In this document: positions 9,188-17,334 of the stretch, piece by piece
Layout of the letters: every line of letters starts with the position of its first letter
Position numbering within the stretch: position 1 is the stretch's first letter
NCBI GenBank assembly: GCA_963665765.1
Contig: OY762464.1
Location: 930,001 to 994,000, forward strand
Source of the DNA: Bin76 sp963665765
GTDB taxonomy: Bacteria; Actinomycetota; Acidimicrobiia; Spongiisociales; ZC4RG35
Reading direction: 5' to 3'
DNA length: 64,000 bases
Made by a program: the position numbers and the translations under genes
The notes under the pieces: generated by a model
Databases searched by the model: none
Seen by the model: only the letters and a program-made list of their open reading frames with translations
Told to the model about the DNA's origin: nothing

Positions 9188-10193
9188 AGGAGAGCCTCTG
9201 CTCAACGGGTGGATAGGGGGAACTGTGAGCGAACCCTTGGGCCGCCAGAAGTTGAGATTCGACCGATTCTTCGATTCCCGCCAAGATGTTCTCGGAGATG
9301 CCTGCCTCTTCGTGCAACCGATTCCGGAAGGTAGGAATCGGGTCGGTCCTTAACCAGGCTTCCACCTCCCGGTGGTCACGATAGGCTGCCGGATCGTCTC
9401 GCTTGTGTCCGTCACGCCTATAGGTGAGGCATTCGACCAGAGACGGACCACCGCCCTGCCGGGCCCGATCTGCGGCCTCCTTAACCGCCGTGTACACAGT
9501 CAGAGGGTCATTGCCAAAAACGCTCACTCCGGGCATCCGATATGCAACGGCCCTCTCGGATACATATTCGTTCTTCATGTACTCGGAAATGTGAGTGGTA
9601 GCGGCATAGACGTTATTCTCGCATAGGAACACGACGGGAAGTTCCCAAACCGAAGCTAAATTCATTGCTTCATGCAACTCTCCCTTGCTGGCGGTCCCAT
9701 CACCGAAAAAGTTGCACGTTACCCTCCCGGTACCAAGTCGCTTGGCGGCAAAGGCAAGGCCGGTTGCGATTGGACTTGAAGCTCCAACGATGGCGATGGC
9801 GGGAAGCGCCCCCACTGACCAGTCCCCAACATGAAGCGAGCCTCCCATGCCTCGGCACACGCCACCGGTCTTACCCATCAACTCAGCAAGGAGACCCCCC
9901 GGATCGACGCCCTTGGCTAACGCTTGGCCGTGACCGCGATGGGTGAGGGTGATTCGATCCTTGCTTTCCAAAGCTCCCATGGCGCCGACCAGGGTTGCTT
10001 CCTGACCACGGCATAAATGGATGGTCCCCGGGACCCTTCCTCGGAGGAACAAATCGTTCACCACCGTTTCGAACCTGCGGATCAAGAACATCATCCGGTA
10101 AAAGTCCTTTAGCCTCTCGACTGGGAGGAGATCAATAGAAGGACAGGCCTGCTCGGGCGGTGCTCTGAATCGTGGCTCTGTCAATTCAACCAT
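9174..10193 (-). CDS. 2-oxo acid dehydrogenase E1 component, alpha subunit
   Basis: Alpha subunit of E1; binds thiamine diphosphate and decarboxylates or cleaves the keto substrate. Seen are RMMFLIRRFETVVNDLF, GTIHLCRGQEA, the phosphorylation-loop region HRGHGQALAKG, MGGSLHVGD, and the cofactor motif GDGTASKGELHEAMNLAS through CENN. At 339 residues it is the short type found in acetoin and bacterial pyruvate complexes. It is the first gene of a run of overlapping genes (E1 alpha, E1 beta, E2, YjbQ, RpiB, flavoenzyme). A 14-base perfect inverted repeat 40-53 bases upstream is a likely operator. Confidence 0.9.
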   Translation of the reverse strand: MVELTEPRFRAPPEQACPSIDLLPVERLKDFYRMMFLIRRFETVVNDLFLRGRVPGTIHLCRGQEATLVGAMGALESKDRITLTHRGHGQALAKGVDPGGLLAELMGKTGGVCRGMGGSLHVGDWSVGALPAIAIVGASSPIATGLAFAAKRLGTGRVTCNFFGDGTASKGELHEAMNLASVWELPVVFLCENNVYAATTHISEYMKNEYVSERAVAYRMPGVSVFGNDPLTVYTAVKEAADRARQGGGPSLVECLTYRRDGHKRDDPAAYRDHREVEAWLRTDPIPTFRNRLHEEAGISENILAGIEESVESQLLAAQGFAHSSPYPPVEQRLSYVYA

Positions 10194-10232
10194 ATTCCCA
10201 CGCTTGCCTTCTTGGCCCCGGATCGAGGCTTG

Positions 10233-10246
10233 CTATACAAGTATAG
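10233..10246. promoter_or_regulatory. Candidate GntR/HutC operator, site 1
   Basis: CTATACAAGTATAG is a perfect 6+6 inverted repeat with a 2-base centre, placed between the E1 alpha start and the end of the upstream permease gene. Related sites at 13606 (11 of 14 in reverse complement) and 14700 (10 of 14) lie before other units of the locus. TATACT and TATAG inside it could also serve as a -10 box for the minus strand, fitting repression by promoter overlap. Confidence 0.6.
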
Positions 10247-10293
10247 ATGAGTGGCCGAACCGCGAATATGGCTTCTGAATTGCATCTGGGCAC

Positions 10294-11151
10294 TCATCCC
10301 TTGAGCCCCGATCTGGCTATTCCTTCGATGATCTGACGCTGGGCTAGAAGGAATACACCGAGGACAGGCAGAATGCTCAAGGTGGTTGCTGCCATCTGCA
10401 GTGCATAGAACGGGGTTCCATCCACATCGGTGTATTGATCGAGAGCCACCGGGAGTGTTAGTAGATCTTTATTGCCGGCAGTGAATACCAGCGGTTCCAG
10501 AAAGGTGTTCCAACTAGCGAGAAAGGTAAGCAGCGCCAGGGTGGCAAGGGCCGGTCTCGCTAACGGAAGGGCCACGTGACGGAACACGCCAAACGTCCCC
10601 AGGCCGTCTACTCGCCCTGCGTCTTCGATCTCGTCCGGAATGGAGAGGAAGAACTGTCGCATCAGGAAGGTTCCAACCACGGATGGAGCCCCAAACACCG
10701 GCTCGATTATCAGTGGGAGGTGCGTGCCGATCCAACCGAAGCGACTCATCAAAGCGTACAGAGGAACGATGATTACCTCGGTGGGCAACAGAAGAGCGCA
10801 AAGGAGTAACGGGAGCACTAGGAATCGGCCGGGAAACCGCAGTTTGGCAAGGCCGTACCCAGCCAGAGCCGACACCACGACCGTGCCGGCCACGTTCAGG
10901 ATGCCTATGTAAATGCTGTTGAAATACTGCCGGGCGAAGGGGGCGGCTTCGAATATCTCCCGGTAGTTCTCCCAATGGAAGGGATTAGGGATGATCTCAG
11001 GCGGGAAAACAAATATGTCAAACTCCCGTTTGAATGAACTGGACACCATCCACACGAGGGGCAGGAGAAGGACCAAAGCACCGATGACCAGAATCACAGT
11101 CAGAACGATTCGGCCAGGTGCGATTCGGGGGGTGGTCGACGTGCCTCCCAT
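10294..11151 (-). CDS. Sugar ABC transporter permease (MalG-type)
   Basis: Inner-membrane permease of a CUT1-type carbohydrate ABC importer. About six hydrophobic segments are visible, starting with IVLTVILVIGALVLLLPLVW. The cytoplasmic EAA loop that contacts the ATPase reads EDAGRVDGLGTFGVFRHVALP, and the sequence ends with QRQIIEGIARSGLKG, typical of MalG/AraQ relatives. The ATG at 11151 follows GGGGAG at good distance and touches the stop of the other permease; an upstream extension to 11250 is unlikely. There is no ATPase gene in the locus, so a shared MsiK-type ATPase is presumed. Confidence 0.92.
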   Translation of the reverse strand: MGGTSTTPRIAPGRIVLTVILVIGALVLLLPLVWMVSSSFKREFDIFVFPPEIIPNPFHWENYREIFEAAPFARQYFNSIYIGILNVAGTVVVSALAGYGLAKLRFPGRFLVLPLLLCALLLPTEVIIVPLYALMSRFGWIGTHLPLIIEPVFGAPSVVGTFLMRQFFLSIPDEIEDAGRVDGLGTFGVFRHVALPLARPALATLALLTFLASWNTFLEPLVFTAGNKDLLTLPVALDQYTDVDGTPFYALQMAATTLSILPVLGVFLLAQRQIIEGIARSGLKG

Positions 11152-11152
11152 C

Positions 11153-12040
11153 TCATCTCCCCTCGTAAATCCATCGACGACGCAAAGCAAATTGAACCAC
11201 GGTGAGTGCAAGAACAGCCGAGAAGAGTGTTGTTGCAAGGGCGCTGGCATATCCCATGTCGAACAACTGGAGACCCTGCACGTAGATGTAGTAGGACATC
11301 ACTGTCGTCTCGATTCCAGGGCCCCCCGCGGTCAGCAGATGAATCAGGGCGAAGGTCTTGAACGAGGCAATGGTTAAAAGAACCGTGACCATGAAAGTGA
11401 ATGGTGCAATCAGTGGAACGGTTACATGACGGAAGCGTTTGGTTGGGGAAGCCCCGTCCACCCTCGCCGCTTCCAATAATTCACGGGGAACGGTTTGCAG
11501 GGCCGCAAGGAATAGGACCATGGCGTAGCCGAGAGTCTTCAGCATCTGAACTCCGATCACCGAGATCAGGGCGAACGTCGGACTCCTTAGCCAGGCAATC
11601 GGCGATGCACCCGCCAACTCCAGCAAGGCATTCAGAGGACCGTTCGGCTGGAGAAGGAGGCGCCAGACAATCGTCCAAGCGGCGAGACTGACTACGACCG
11701 GCATAAAATATGCGGTGCGCAGCGCAATCGACACCTTGGTCTTCCGATTCAGGGCTACGGCCAGACCCAACCCACCTAAGACTGTCAATGGAACGAATCC
11801 GAAGCCGAAGAAGACCGTGGTCACCGCCACCTCCCAGACCTCGGGATCCCCCAACATCTGGCGGTAGTTGTCAAGGCCGATGAAATCGAGTTCCCCGAAG
11901 ATGATGTTCCAACGGAAAAGCCCGAAGGTGAGCACGGCTACCAGTGGCCCCAACACGAAAACGAGAAATCCAAGTATCTGGGGCGAGACAAAAAGCACGC
12001 CAGCGATGGCTTCTCGTCGACGGAGAGTCAAACGCTTCAT
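11153..12040 (-). CDS. Sugar ABC transporter permease (MalF-type)
   Basis: Second permease of the CUT1-type importer, 295 residues. It has the N-terminal segment GVLFVSPQILGFLVFVLGPLV, the loop GLDNYRQMLGDPEVW common to this family, and the EAA motif EAARVDGASPTKRFRHVTVP, followed by further helices. It forms the heterodimeric channel with the permease encoded next. It lies between the binding-protein gene (103 bases upstream, with a strong hairpin between) and the second permease (no gap). The order binding protein, MalF-type, MalG-type is standard. Confidence 0.92.
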   Translation of the reverse strand: MKRLTLRRREAIAGVLFVSPQILGFLVFVLGPLVAVLTFGLFRWNIIFGELDFIGLDNYRQMLGDPEVWEVAVTTVFFGFGFVPLTVLGGLGLAVALNRKTKVSIALRTAYFMPVVVSLAAWTIVWRLLLQPNGPLNALLELAGASPIAWLRSPTFALISVIGVQMLKTLGYAMVLFLAALQTVPRELLEAARVDGASPTKRFRHVTVPLIAPFTFMVTVLLTIASFKTFALIHLLTAGGPGIETTVMSYYIYVQGLQLFDMGYASALATTLFSAVLALTVVQFALRRRWIYEGR

Positions 12041-12074
12041 GGAAGGAGTACGTTTACGATAGGCCGCCGACCGA

Positions 12075-12110
12075 CTCGCGCGCCACTCGTTGCTATTGGT
12101 AGCGCGCGAG
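12075..12110. other. Intercistronic hairpin between binding protein and permease genes
   Basis: CTCGCGCGC and GCGCGCGAG form a perfect 9-base stem around an 18-base loop, directly after the binding-protein stop on the minus strand. No T-run follows. Such hairpins in ABC operons often stabilise the upstream part of the mRNA so that the binding protein is made in excess; that role is inferred from position. Confidence 0.55.
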
Positions 12111-12143
12111 CCGGAAGACGGATCGCGCCGTTTGGACGCAGCC

Positions 12144-13535
12144 TTAGCGCGTCATGAGGGGATCGATATTGCTGCAAACTGCTGCCATGGCTTCGGGGAT
12201 GTTGGCATCCTCGACCCACACCTGTCGGTCAAAAATCACCTGCGATTCCCGGTCAACGGCCGCGTACACCGGGTGGTAATACTCAAGCTCGAAGCTCTCG
12301 GCTTGGAGCGACGGTATAACCGCTCTTTCGAGCTGTTCATCTGTGAACCCGGTCGGGAACTGAGACAAGGTCTCAAGGTTCTGCAGCGAACGCCGGGGGG
12401 AGGGAGTATTGATCGAGAAGATGGCAGCGTTCTCAGGGGTCATTGTGTGGACGACGAACTGGGCGCCCAGATCGGGGTTCTCCGAATCTTTCCAGGCAAC
12501 AATCCCATTCTGAGCCAGCGAAGGCACATAGCCGGCGGGACCGTCAGGTGCGACGGTGACTTCCCACTCGAATGGAACCTCGCGGAGCCGACCCACGTAG
12601 TTCTGCCGGGCAAGGGTCATTCCCACGTTCCCGGCAGCGAAGTCGGCCGCCACACTGGGACCCGGGTGACTGCCGTCCACATAGACCATGTCCCATACCA
12701 GTTGGGTGGCTTCGATGGTCTCCGCACTGTCGAACAGGCACTGTTTCCCGTCCAAAGACCACGGTCGTGCTCCGTATGGGGCGTAGATCTCGATGAGGTT
12801 TCGCCATCCGGGCGTGTAGATGCCGTTGGTGAAGTAGTAGCCATAGTCCGCGGCGCCAGCGTCCACCAACTGCTTGGCGGTTTCCTTGAGAGACTCCCAT
12901 GTCCAATTGTCCTGTTCCTGCAACTCAAGGGGAGTGGGGACTCCAGCAGCCTCGAAGATTCCCTTGTGGTAATAGAGGACGTTGTTGGCGTTGGTGAACG
13001 GCAGAGCGACAAGCTCATCTCCGTTCATCCAGGGACGCAAGGCGTCCTCGGGGAAATCCTCGAGATTGAAACCATCCACTTGCTCGATGTAGGGGAGTAG
13101 ATTGACAAGTCGTCCCGAGGCGACGTACTGCGGTCCGACCGAAGCGTTTATCCATGACACTTCGGGCGGTTGATTGGCTGACAGTTTCACGTTCAGCACA
13201 TCGTGATAGCGCGGATACGGTTGGGTTTCCACCGCAACCTCGATGACTCGGTCATTCTGTGCCAGGAACGACCCTATGTACTGGTCGTAGGCCTCCTTCA
13301 TTGTGGCCTGGAAGTACCAGTTCTGGAACGAGATGACCACATCTGTGGGCAGTGGTTCGGTCGTGGTGGTCGTCGGGGCCGCCGTCGTTGTTGTCGCCAC
13401 CTGTTCAGTGTCGGTTGCGGCGGCGGTTGTGGTTGTCTCCTCCTCCGCCGCGCATGCAGCCAGGATGAGACTCAGGATCGCCACCAGACCAAAGACCCGA
13501 TGACGTAGGAGTTTTCTTGGTGCTTTGATGGTCAT
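12144..13535 (-). CDS. Sugar ABC transporter substrate-binding lipoprotein
   Basis: Extracytoplasmic solute-binding protein of the carbohydrate family 1 type, membrane-anchored as a lipoprotein. From the ATG at 13535 the protein begins MTIKAPRKLLRHRVF, followed by a hydrophobic stretch and a lipobox ending LILAAC. A Thr/Ala/Glu-rich linker (about residues 28-60) is typical of actinobacterial lipoproteins. The mature domain has FTNANNVLYYHKGIFEAAGV and WTWESLKETAKQLVD, standard for sugar binders. AGGAGG lies eight bases before this ATG, so the longer frame to 13550 would only include the ribosome site. It is the first transporter gene and has candidate operator site 2 upstream. Confidence 0.93.
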   Translation of the reverse strand: MTIKAPRKLLRHRVFGLVAILSLILAACAAEEETTTTAAATDTEQVATTTTAAPTTTTTEPLPTDVVISFQNWYFQATMKEAYDQYIGSFLAQNDRVIEVAVETQPYPRYHDVLNVKLSANQPPEVSWINASVGPQYVASGRLVNLLPYIEQVDGFNLEDFPEDALRPWMNGDELVALPFTNANNVLYYHKGIFEAAGVPTPLELQEQDNWTWESLKETAKQLVDAGAADYGYYFTNGIYTPGWRNLIEIYAPYGARPWSLDGKQCLFDSAETIEATQLVWDMVYVDGSHPGPSVAADFAAGNVGMTLARQNYVGRLREVPFEWEVTVAPDGPAGYVPSLAQNGIVAWKDSENPDLGAQFVVHTMTPENAAIFSINTPSPRRSLQNLETLSQFPTGFTDEQLERAVIPSLQAESFELEYYHPVYAAVDRESQVIFDRQVWVEDANIPEAMAAVCSNIDPLMTR

Positions 13536-13605
13536 AGTTTTCCTCCTCACTGGTCAGCCCCGTTCAGGAACTACGGGTTATCTGTGGGAATGCTACTATA
13601 TATGT

Positions 13606-13619
13606 ATGTACTTGTCTAG
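13606..13619. promoter_or_regulatory. Candidate GntR/HutC operator, site 2
   Basis: ATGTACTTGTCTAG matches the reverse complement of site 1 at 11 of 14 positions. It lies 70-84 bases upstream of the binding-protein start and overlaps the last codons of the Gfo/Idh/MocA gene, inside an AT-rich stretch (TATATATGTATG) unlike the surrounding sequence. A promoter for the transporter operon is likely here. Confidence 0.5.
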
Positions 13620-14668
13620 TGTATACCCGGATTAAAAGCCTCATCCATCAAGATGGGGGTACCCCTGTGACACGACAAATACCCCGCCTCCACCACAGCA
13701 AGACTGCCGAGTTCCCATTCTCCGCTGGTGGGAAACGCCGAGCCTTCTGCCACATGACGGGCGAAGTACTCCAATTCACTTGCATAGGGTTGAACAGCGT
13801 CCAACAGGACGCGCTTTTCATCCAGCACGACGCCTTTGGGGTCGACAACCGCCAAGTTATCGCCTTGGAGAGTGCAGACTCCACGCTCGCCAAAGATGGT
13901 GATTCCCTTCAGGCCATGGGGAGCAGCGAGTTCGGAGGACTGGGTAAGGACCACGGGGATGCCCGAACTCATGGTCATCAACGCGGTTATTGTCCCTTCG
14001 ATGTCGGTTTTCTGGAAGCTACTTGTCCGCGACTCAACTGCGTATATTCTGGCGACCTCGCCGAACAGGGCTCTCAGTTGCGCCACCCGGTGGATTCCCT
14101 GCAACATCCAAGTGCCGGTGCCCCCCCGCTGTGGGTCGGTCAGCCAAGACCTCCTACCTGGATAGGAAAACCCAGGGGCACTGAAACCCCAGGTGGCTAT
14201 TGCCGACACCACCTGTCCCAGAACTCCATTGTCCAGCATGCCCCGGAAGTATCGGGTGGCTTCATCGTATACCTGGTGTTCAGCAACTCCCAGGGCAAGT
14301 CCCGCCCCAGCGGCCGCCTTAACCATGTGTATCCCGTCAGCTAAACGACTGGCAATCGGCTTCTCGACCAGCACATGTTTGCCTGCAGCTATTGCCTTAA
14401 AGGCCAGGGCCGCATGGGAGTCATGGGGTGTGCAGATGTCGACCACATCGATTGAGTCGTCGGCAAGAATGTCGGAAAAGGTATCGGTCGCCCTGTCGAT
14501 CCCGTAACGGTCGACGACCTTCTCCAACTGAACCCGATCATTATCGCAGACCGAGCGGACATCCACCCAGTCTCCAACCTTGGAAGCGGCTTCGAGATGG
14601 CGTATTCCCGCCCATCCGGCGCCAACGATGGCAAAGCGAACGGGTTTGCTGGGTCGGTTGGTGGCCAT
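13616..14668 (-). CDS. Gfo/Idh/MocA-family NAD(P)-dependent oxidoreductase
   Basis: Sugar or polyol dehydrogenase of the Gfo/Idh/MocA family. The N-terminal Rossmann fold has FAIVGAGWAGIRHLEAA, DVVDICTPHDSHAALA and the cofactor/active-site motif GKHVLVEKPIA. The C-terminal domain follows from residue 130 (GVAEHQVYDEATRYF and GGTGTWMLQGIHRVAQLRALFGE, split here across the substrate pocket). The ATG at 14668 (MATNRPSK) is chosen because the longer start at 14707 lies inside candidate operator site 3. It probably carries out the first oxidation of the imported compound; a myo-inositol or deoxy-sugar type of substrate is possible but not shown. Confidence 0.88.
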   Translation of the reverse strand: MATNRPSKPVRFAIVGAGWAGIRHLEAASKVGDWVDVRSVCDNDRVQLEKVVDRYGIDRATDTFSDILADDSIDVVDICTPHDSHAALAFKAIAAGKHVLVEKPIASRLADGIHMVKAAAGAGLALGVAEHQVYDEATRYFRGMLDNGVLGQVVSAIATWGFSAPGFSYPGRRSWLTDPQRGGTGTWMLQGIHRVAQLRALFGEVARIYAVESRTSSFQKTDIEGTITALMTMSSGIPVVLTQSSELAAPHGLKGITIFGERGVCTLQGDNLAVVDPKGVVLDEKRVLLDAVQPYASELEYFARHVAEGSAFPTSGEWELGSLAVVEAGYLSCHRGTPILMDEAFNPGIH

Positions 14669-14699
14669 TAGCGGGATCAACTCGCCGGTGCAGGGAGGT

Positions 14700-14713
14700 C
14701 TATACATATCTAC
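14700..14713. promoter_or_regulatory. Candidate GntR/HutC operator, site 3
   Basis: CTATACATATCTAC matches site 1 at 10 of 14 positions, with the left half site exact. It sits in the gap between the divergent dehydrogenase (minus) and MBL hydrolase (plus) genes, so it could control both. It is the least symmetric of the three sites. Confidence 0.45.
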
Positions 14714-14736
14714 ACATTAGTGATAGTCTCGGATCC

Positions 14737-15582
14737 ATGACTGGCTCCGGCTACCCGAGAGATTCCTCGATTAGAGCCATCGCCCCGGGAGTGCTGGTGC
14801 TTCGCCATGGTCACGTCGAAGGAAACACCGGAGTGGTGGTGGGTACGGAGGCGGCCGTGGTCATTGATACCGGACCGGGACCCGACCATGGGGCTTTGAT
14901 CAGCTCTGCCCTTCTGAAACTGAACGTACCGTGTAAGGGAACGATCTTGACACACGGGCACTGGGACCATGTCCTTGGTGGTGGCTTCGGAGCCGGTACT
15001 TATGCTCATGTGGGCACGACCGGTCTGATGGAGGCTTCATTGTCGGATATGGCTCGTATCACGGGACGATCACAAAGAGAGATAGAGGCGAGTCTTCCAT
15101 GGCCGACCGATACCTTTATTGAGGGCGCATCGATCGATTTGGGGAGCAGATCGGTAGAACTTATAGCCACCCCTGGTCACTCCCCGGACAGTGTCTGCGT
15201 GTTCGTCCCAGATTGCGGCGTCATGTTCGGAGGCGATACAGTCGTTACCTGCATTCCACCGGTTTTTCGCGACGGGAACAGTCTTCAACTGGAGGGCACC
15301 CTGGCCACCCTTGCCAGGATGCCTGGGATTTCCACCATTGTTCCAGGACATGGAGGCCTCGCCGAGGGGGAAGGCGTAATCGAGACCTTGCAGTGGGCAC
15401 AGTCCTATATCGACTCTCTGCGCTCTGCTCTCTCTCTGATGAATCCTGCTACCGAAAGGACCCTCTTTGGGACTCTGAGCTACGACAAGTACATCGGTGG
15501 GAGGTTCGACCGAAACCTGTACAGAATGGAATGGAGGCACGAGCTGACAATCAGAAGCCTCCTCGCTGAAGGTGGACCCTAG
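14737..15582 (+). CDS. MBL-fold metallo-hydrolase
   Basis: Metallo-beta-lactamase-fold hydrolase, 281 residues from the ATG at 14737. The metal ligands are all visible: HGHWDH near residue 75, GHS in the middle, the bridging Asp in MFGGDTV, and GHGG near residue 205. The wider family includes glyoxalase II and other thioester or lactone hydrolases. It is the only plus-strand gene of the catabolic locus and shares a probable operator region with the dehydrogenase, so lactone or ester hydrolysis of a pathway intermediate is plausible. The frame is open further upstream, but that part runs antisense to the dehydrogenase and is not likely to be coding. Confidence 0.88.
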   Translation: MTGSGYPRDSSIRAIAPGVLVLRHGHVEGNTGVVVGTEAAVVIDTGPGPDHGALISSALLKLNVPCKGTILTHGHWDHVLGGGFGAGTYAHVGTTGLMEASLSDMARITGRSQREIEASLPWPTDTFIEGASIDLGSRSVELIATPGHSPDSVCVFVPDCGVMFGGDTVVTCIPPVFRDGNSLQLEGTLATLARMPGISTIVPGHGGLAEGEGVIETLQWAQSYIDSLRSALSLMNPATERTLFGTLSYDKYIGGRFDRNLYRMEWRHELTIRSLLAEGGP

Positions 15583-15608
15583 CGGGAAGTTTTAGTTCCT
15601 CGGCGGTT

Positions 15609-16005
15609 TCGGGGATGGCACACCCAACTGGCTACCTAGTCGACCGCGTCTACCAGCGGGTCCTCGACGGCATGGGTTTGATTCCCCTTCATTCCAGTCA
15701 CGTGTCGAAGATATTCATTGAAGCTGATGGGCACCACTTGTAATCTCTATTGGCGCAGCATCGGAGAAAAGGAGCGGCTTTGGGTGGTGAACCCCGATCA
15801 TCCGATCGCAGCAGGGTCGGGCGACTACTGCGAGATACCGCAGACAGAGGCCTAAGGAGAGCCCTCGACATTCCCGAACCCGATGCTCTGGTATTCATCA
15901 GCTGGCTCCCCTACATCGGCGGGGGAGGTGTTCGGAAGCGGCTGCTGCCACCGGAGAGGAAGAGGCAGGATCTTCTACTTCCGCCACCCCGCCATAGGAC
16001 AGACT
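15609..16005 (+). pseudogene. ThuA-like gene remnant, several frameshifts
   Basis: Translated in three successive frames this stretch matches the ThuA-like (trehalose utilisation) family. From 15630 it reads GYLVDRVYQRVLDGMGLIPLHSSHVSKIF; from 15721 KLMGTTCNLYWR, then ERLWVVNPDHPIAAG and a stop; from about 15870 LDIPEPDALVFISW; and last GRGRIFYFRHP in another frame. The order equals that of intact family members, with at least three frame changes and a missing start. ThuA proteins often sit beside Gfo/Idh/MocA genes and sugar transporters, which fits the adjacent locus. The gene is dead; it may have been damaged together with the IS insertions next to it. Confidence 0.7.
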
Positions 16006-16254
16006 AGATGATTAGTTCCAAGGGGTGTGGGGGTGGAAATCCTCTGTTGACCGGTTAGGGATGTCCAGAATCCGGGGTGAAAACATATCGCCGATCCCGG
16101 AGGACTGGCATGAACCCGGACCTGGACACCCTTGTTATTTCACTATATGTCACTGTTTGAACCGCTCCGATGCTCCTGTGATGCTCCTATTTTTTGCAAA
16201 TCGATGCTTGTGGGGGGTGGGTGAGCCAGTTTTGGTAGCGGGTGGCTAGTTGAT

Positions 16255-16277
16255 GGTGTGAATCACACCGGGTTTTT
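16255..16277 (+). terminator. Candidate terminator hairpin
   Basis: GGTGTGAATCACACC is a perfect 15-base palindrome around a central A, followed by GGG and TTTTT. It lies just before the left end of the IS3 element. It could end transcription from the MBL/ThuA-like side. Its arms resemble the subterminal AGTGGTGTGA repeat of the IS3 element, so an element-related origin is also possible. Confidence 0.45.
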
Positions 16278-16358
16278 CGGAGGGTTAGGTGTGCCCCCAC
16301 TTTCGTGGAGTCGGGATATTTGAATTAGTGGTGTGATCGACCCGAAAGGAGGGTCTTC

Positions 16359-16889
16359 ATGCCTTATCGATATCCACCTGAGTTCCGCCGTAGGGTGTTG
16401 GATCTGCTTGCAGCCGGCAGATCGGTAGCTTCCCTGTCAGAGGATCTTGGGGTGTCGGGTCAGACGATCTACAACTGGCGACGTCAAGACCTGATCGACC
16501 GCGGTCTGGAACCAGGTCCGACTTCGGTGGAGAAGGCCGAACTGCAGGCCGCTCGCCGTCGGATCGCAGAACTGGAAACCGAACTAGCCGTTACTAAAAG
16601 GGCTATTGAGCTGCTGAAGGCCAAGGTGGTGCACCGCAAAAGACGGTACGAGGCGATCCGCACCATGAGAACCGAAGAATCTGCCTACTGGGGTGGCATG
16701 CCGGGTGCTGGGAGTGTCCGAGTCTGGGTTTTACGCCTGGAGGTCCCGTCCGCCGTCGGCTCGCACTATTCGTCACGCGTGGCTGACCGACATTATTCGT
16801 CAGATCCACCTACAGTCACGAGGCACTTACGGAGCGCGGCGGGTGCACGCCGAACTGCGGCTTGGGCACCGAATCATGGTAGGACATAA
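16359..16889 (+). CDS. IS3-family transposase orfA (helix-turn-helix subunit)
   Basis: DNA-binding part of the IS3 transposase. Residues 1-50 are the helix-turn-helix (YPPEFRRRVLDLLAAG, VASLSEDLGVSGQTIYNWRRQD). Residues 65-100 are the leucine-zipper-like coiled coil (ARRRIAELETELAVTKRAIELLKAKV). The real orfA ends near residue 110; what follows in this frame is antisense-like noise because orfB continues in the next frame. One extra G in the GGGG run at 16690-16693 seems to separate the two frames. A +1 arrangement is unusual for IS3 elements, which use -1 frameshifting, so this is probably damage. RBS AGGAGG precedes the ATG. Confidence 0.75.
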   Translation: MPYRYPPEFRRRVLDLLAAGRSVASLSEDLGVSGQTIYNWRRQDLIDRGLEPGPTSVEKAELQAARRRIAELETELAVTKRAIELLKAKVVHRKRRYEAIRTMRTEESAYWGGMPGAGSVRVWVLRLEVPSAVGSHYSSRVADRHYSSDPPTVTRHLRSAAGARRTAAWAPNHGRT

Positions 16890-17334
16890 CGCGGTAGCGA
16901 TGCTGATGAGAAGAGCCGGCGTGGCCGGTCTCAGCGGGAATCGAACACCTCGTCGGCGTACCCGACCGGTGGACACCCCAGCTGACCTGGTAGACCGCAA
17001 CTTCGTTCGGGTCGAACCAGATCAACTATGGGTCACAGACATCACGGAACACCCCACTCGGGAAGGCAGGGTGTACTGTGCTGTGGTGCTGATGTGTTCA
17101 GCCGCCGGGTGGTGGGCTGGTCGATCGACAATACGGCCACCTCGAGTTTGGTCACCTCCGCGTTGGGTATGGCCGTTGAGAACCGCAAACCCCACCAGGG
17201 GACCGTGATACATTCCGACCAGGGCACCCAATTCGCCTCTTGGGCGTTCACCCAACGCGCACACCAATCCGGGCTTGTACCATCAATCGGTGACCGTAGG
17301 GGACTGTTTCGATTGTGAGCATAATGGGTGGTGT

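Noticed and set aside
16025..16249. 74-residue frame before the IS3 element
   Set aside because: No recognisable domain and no ribosome site; it lies between a pseudogene and an IS end.
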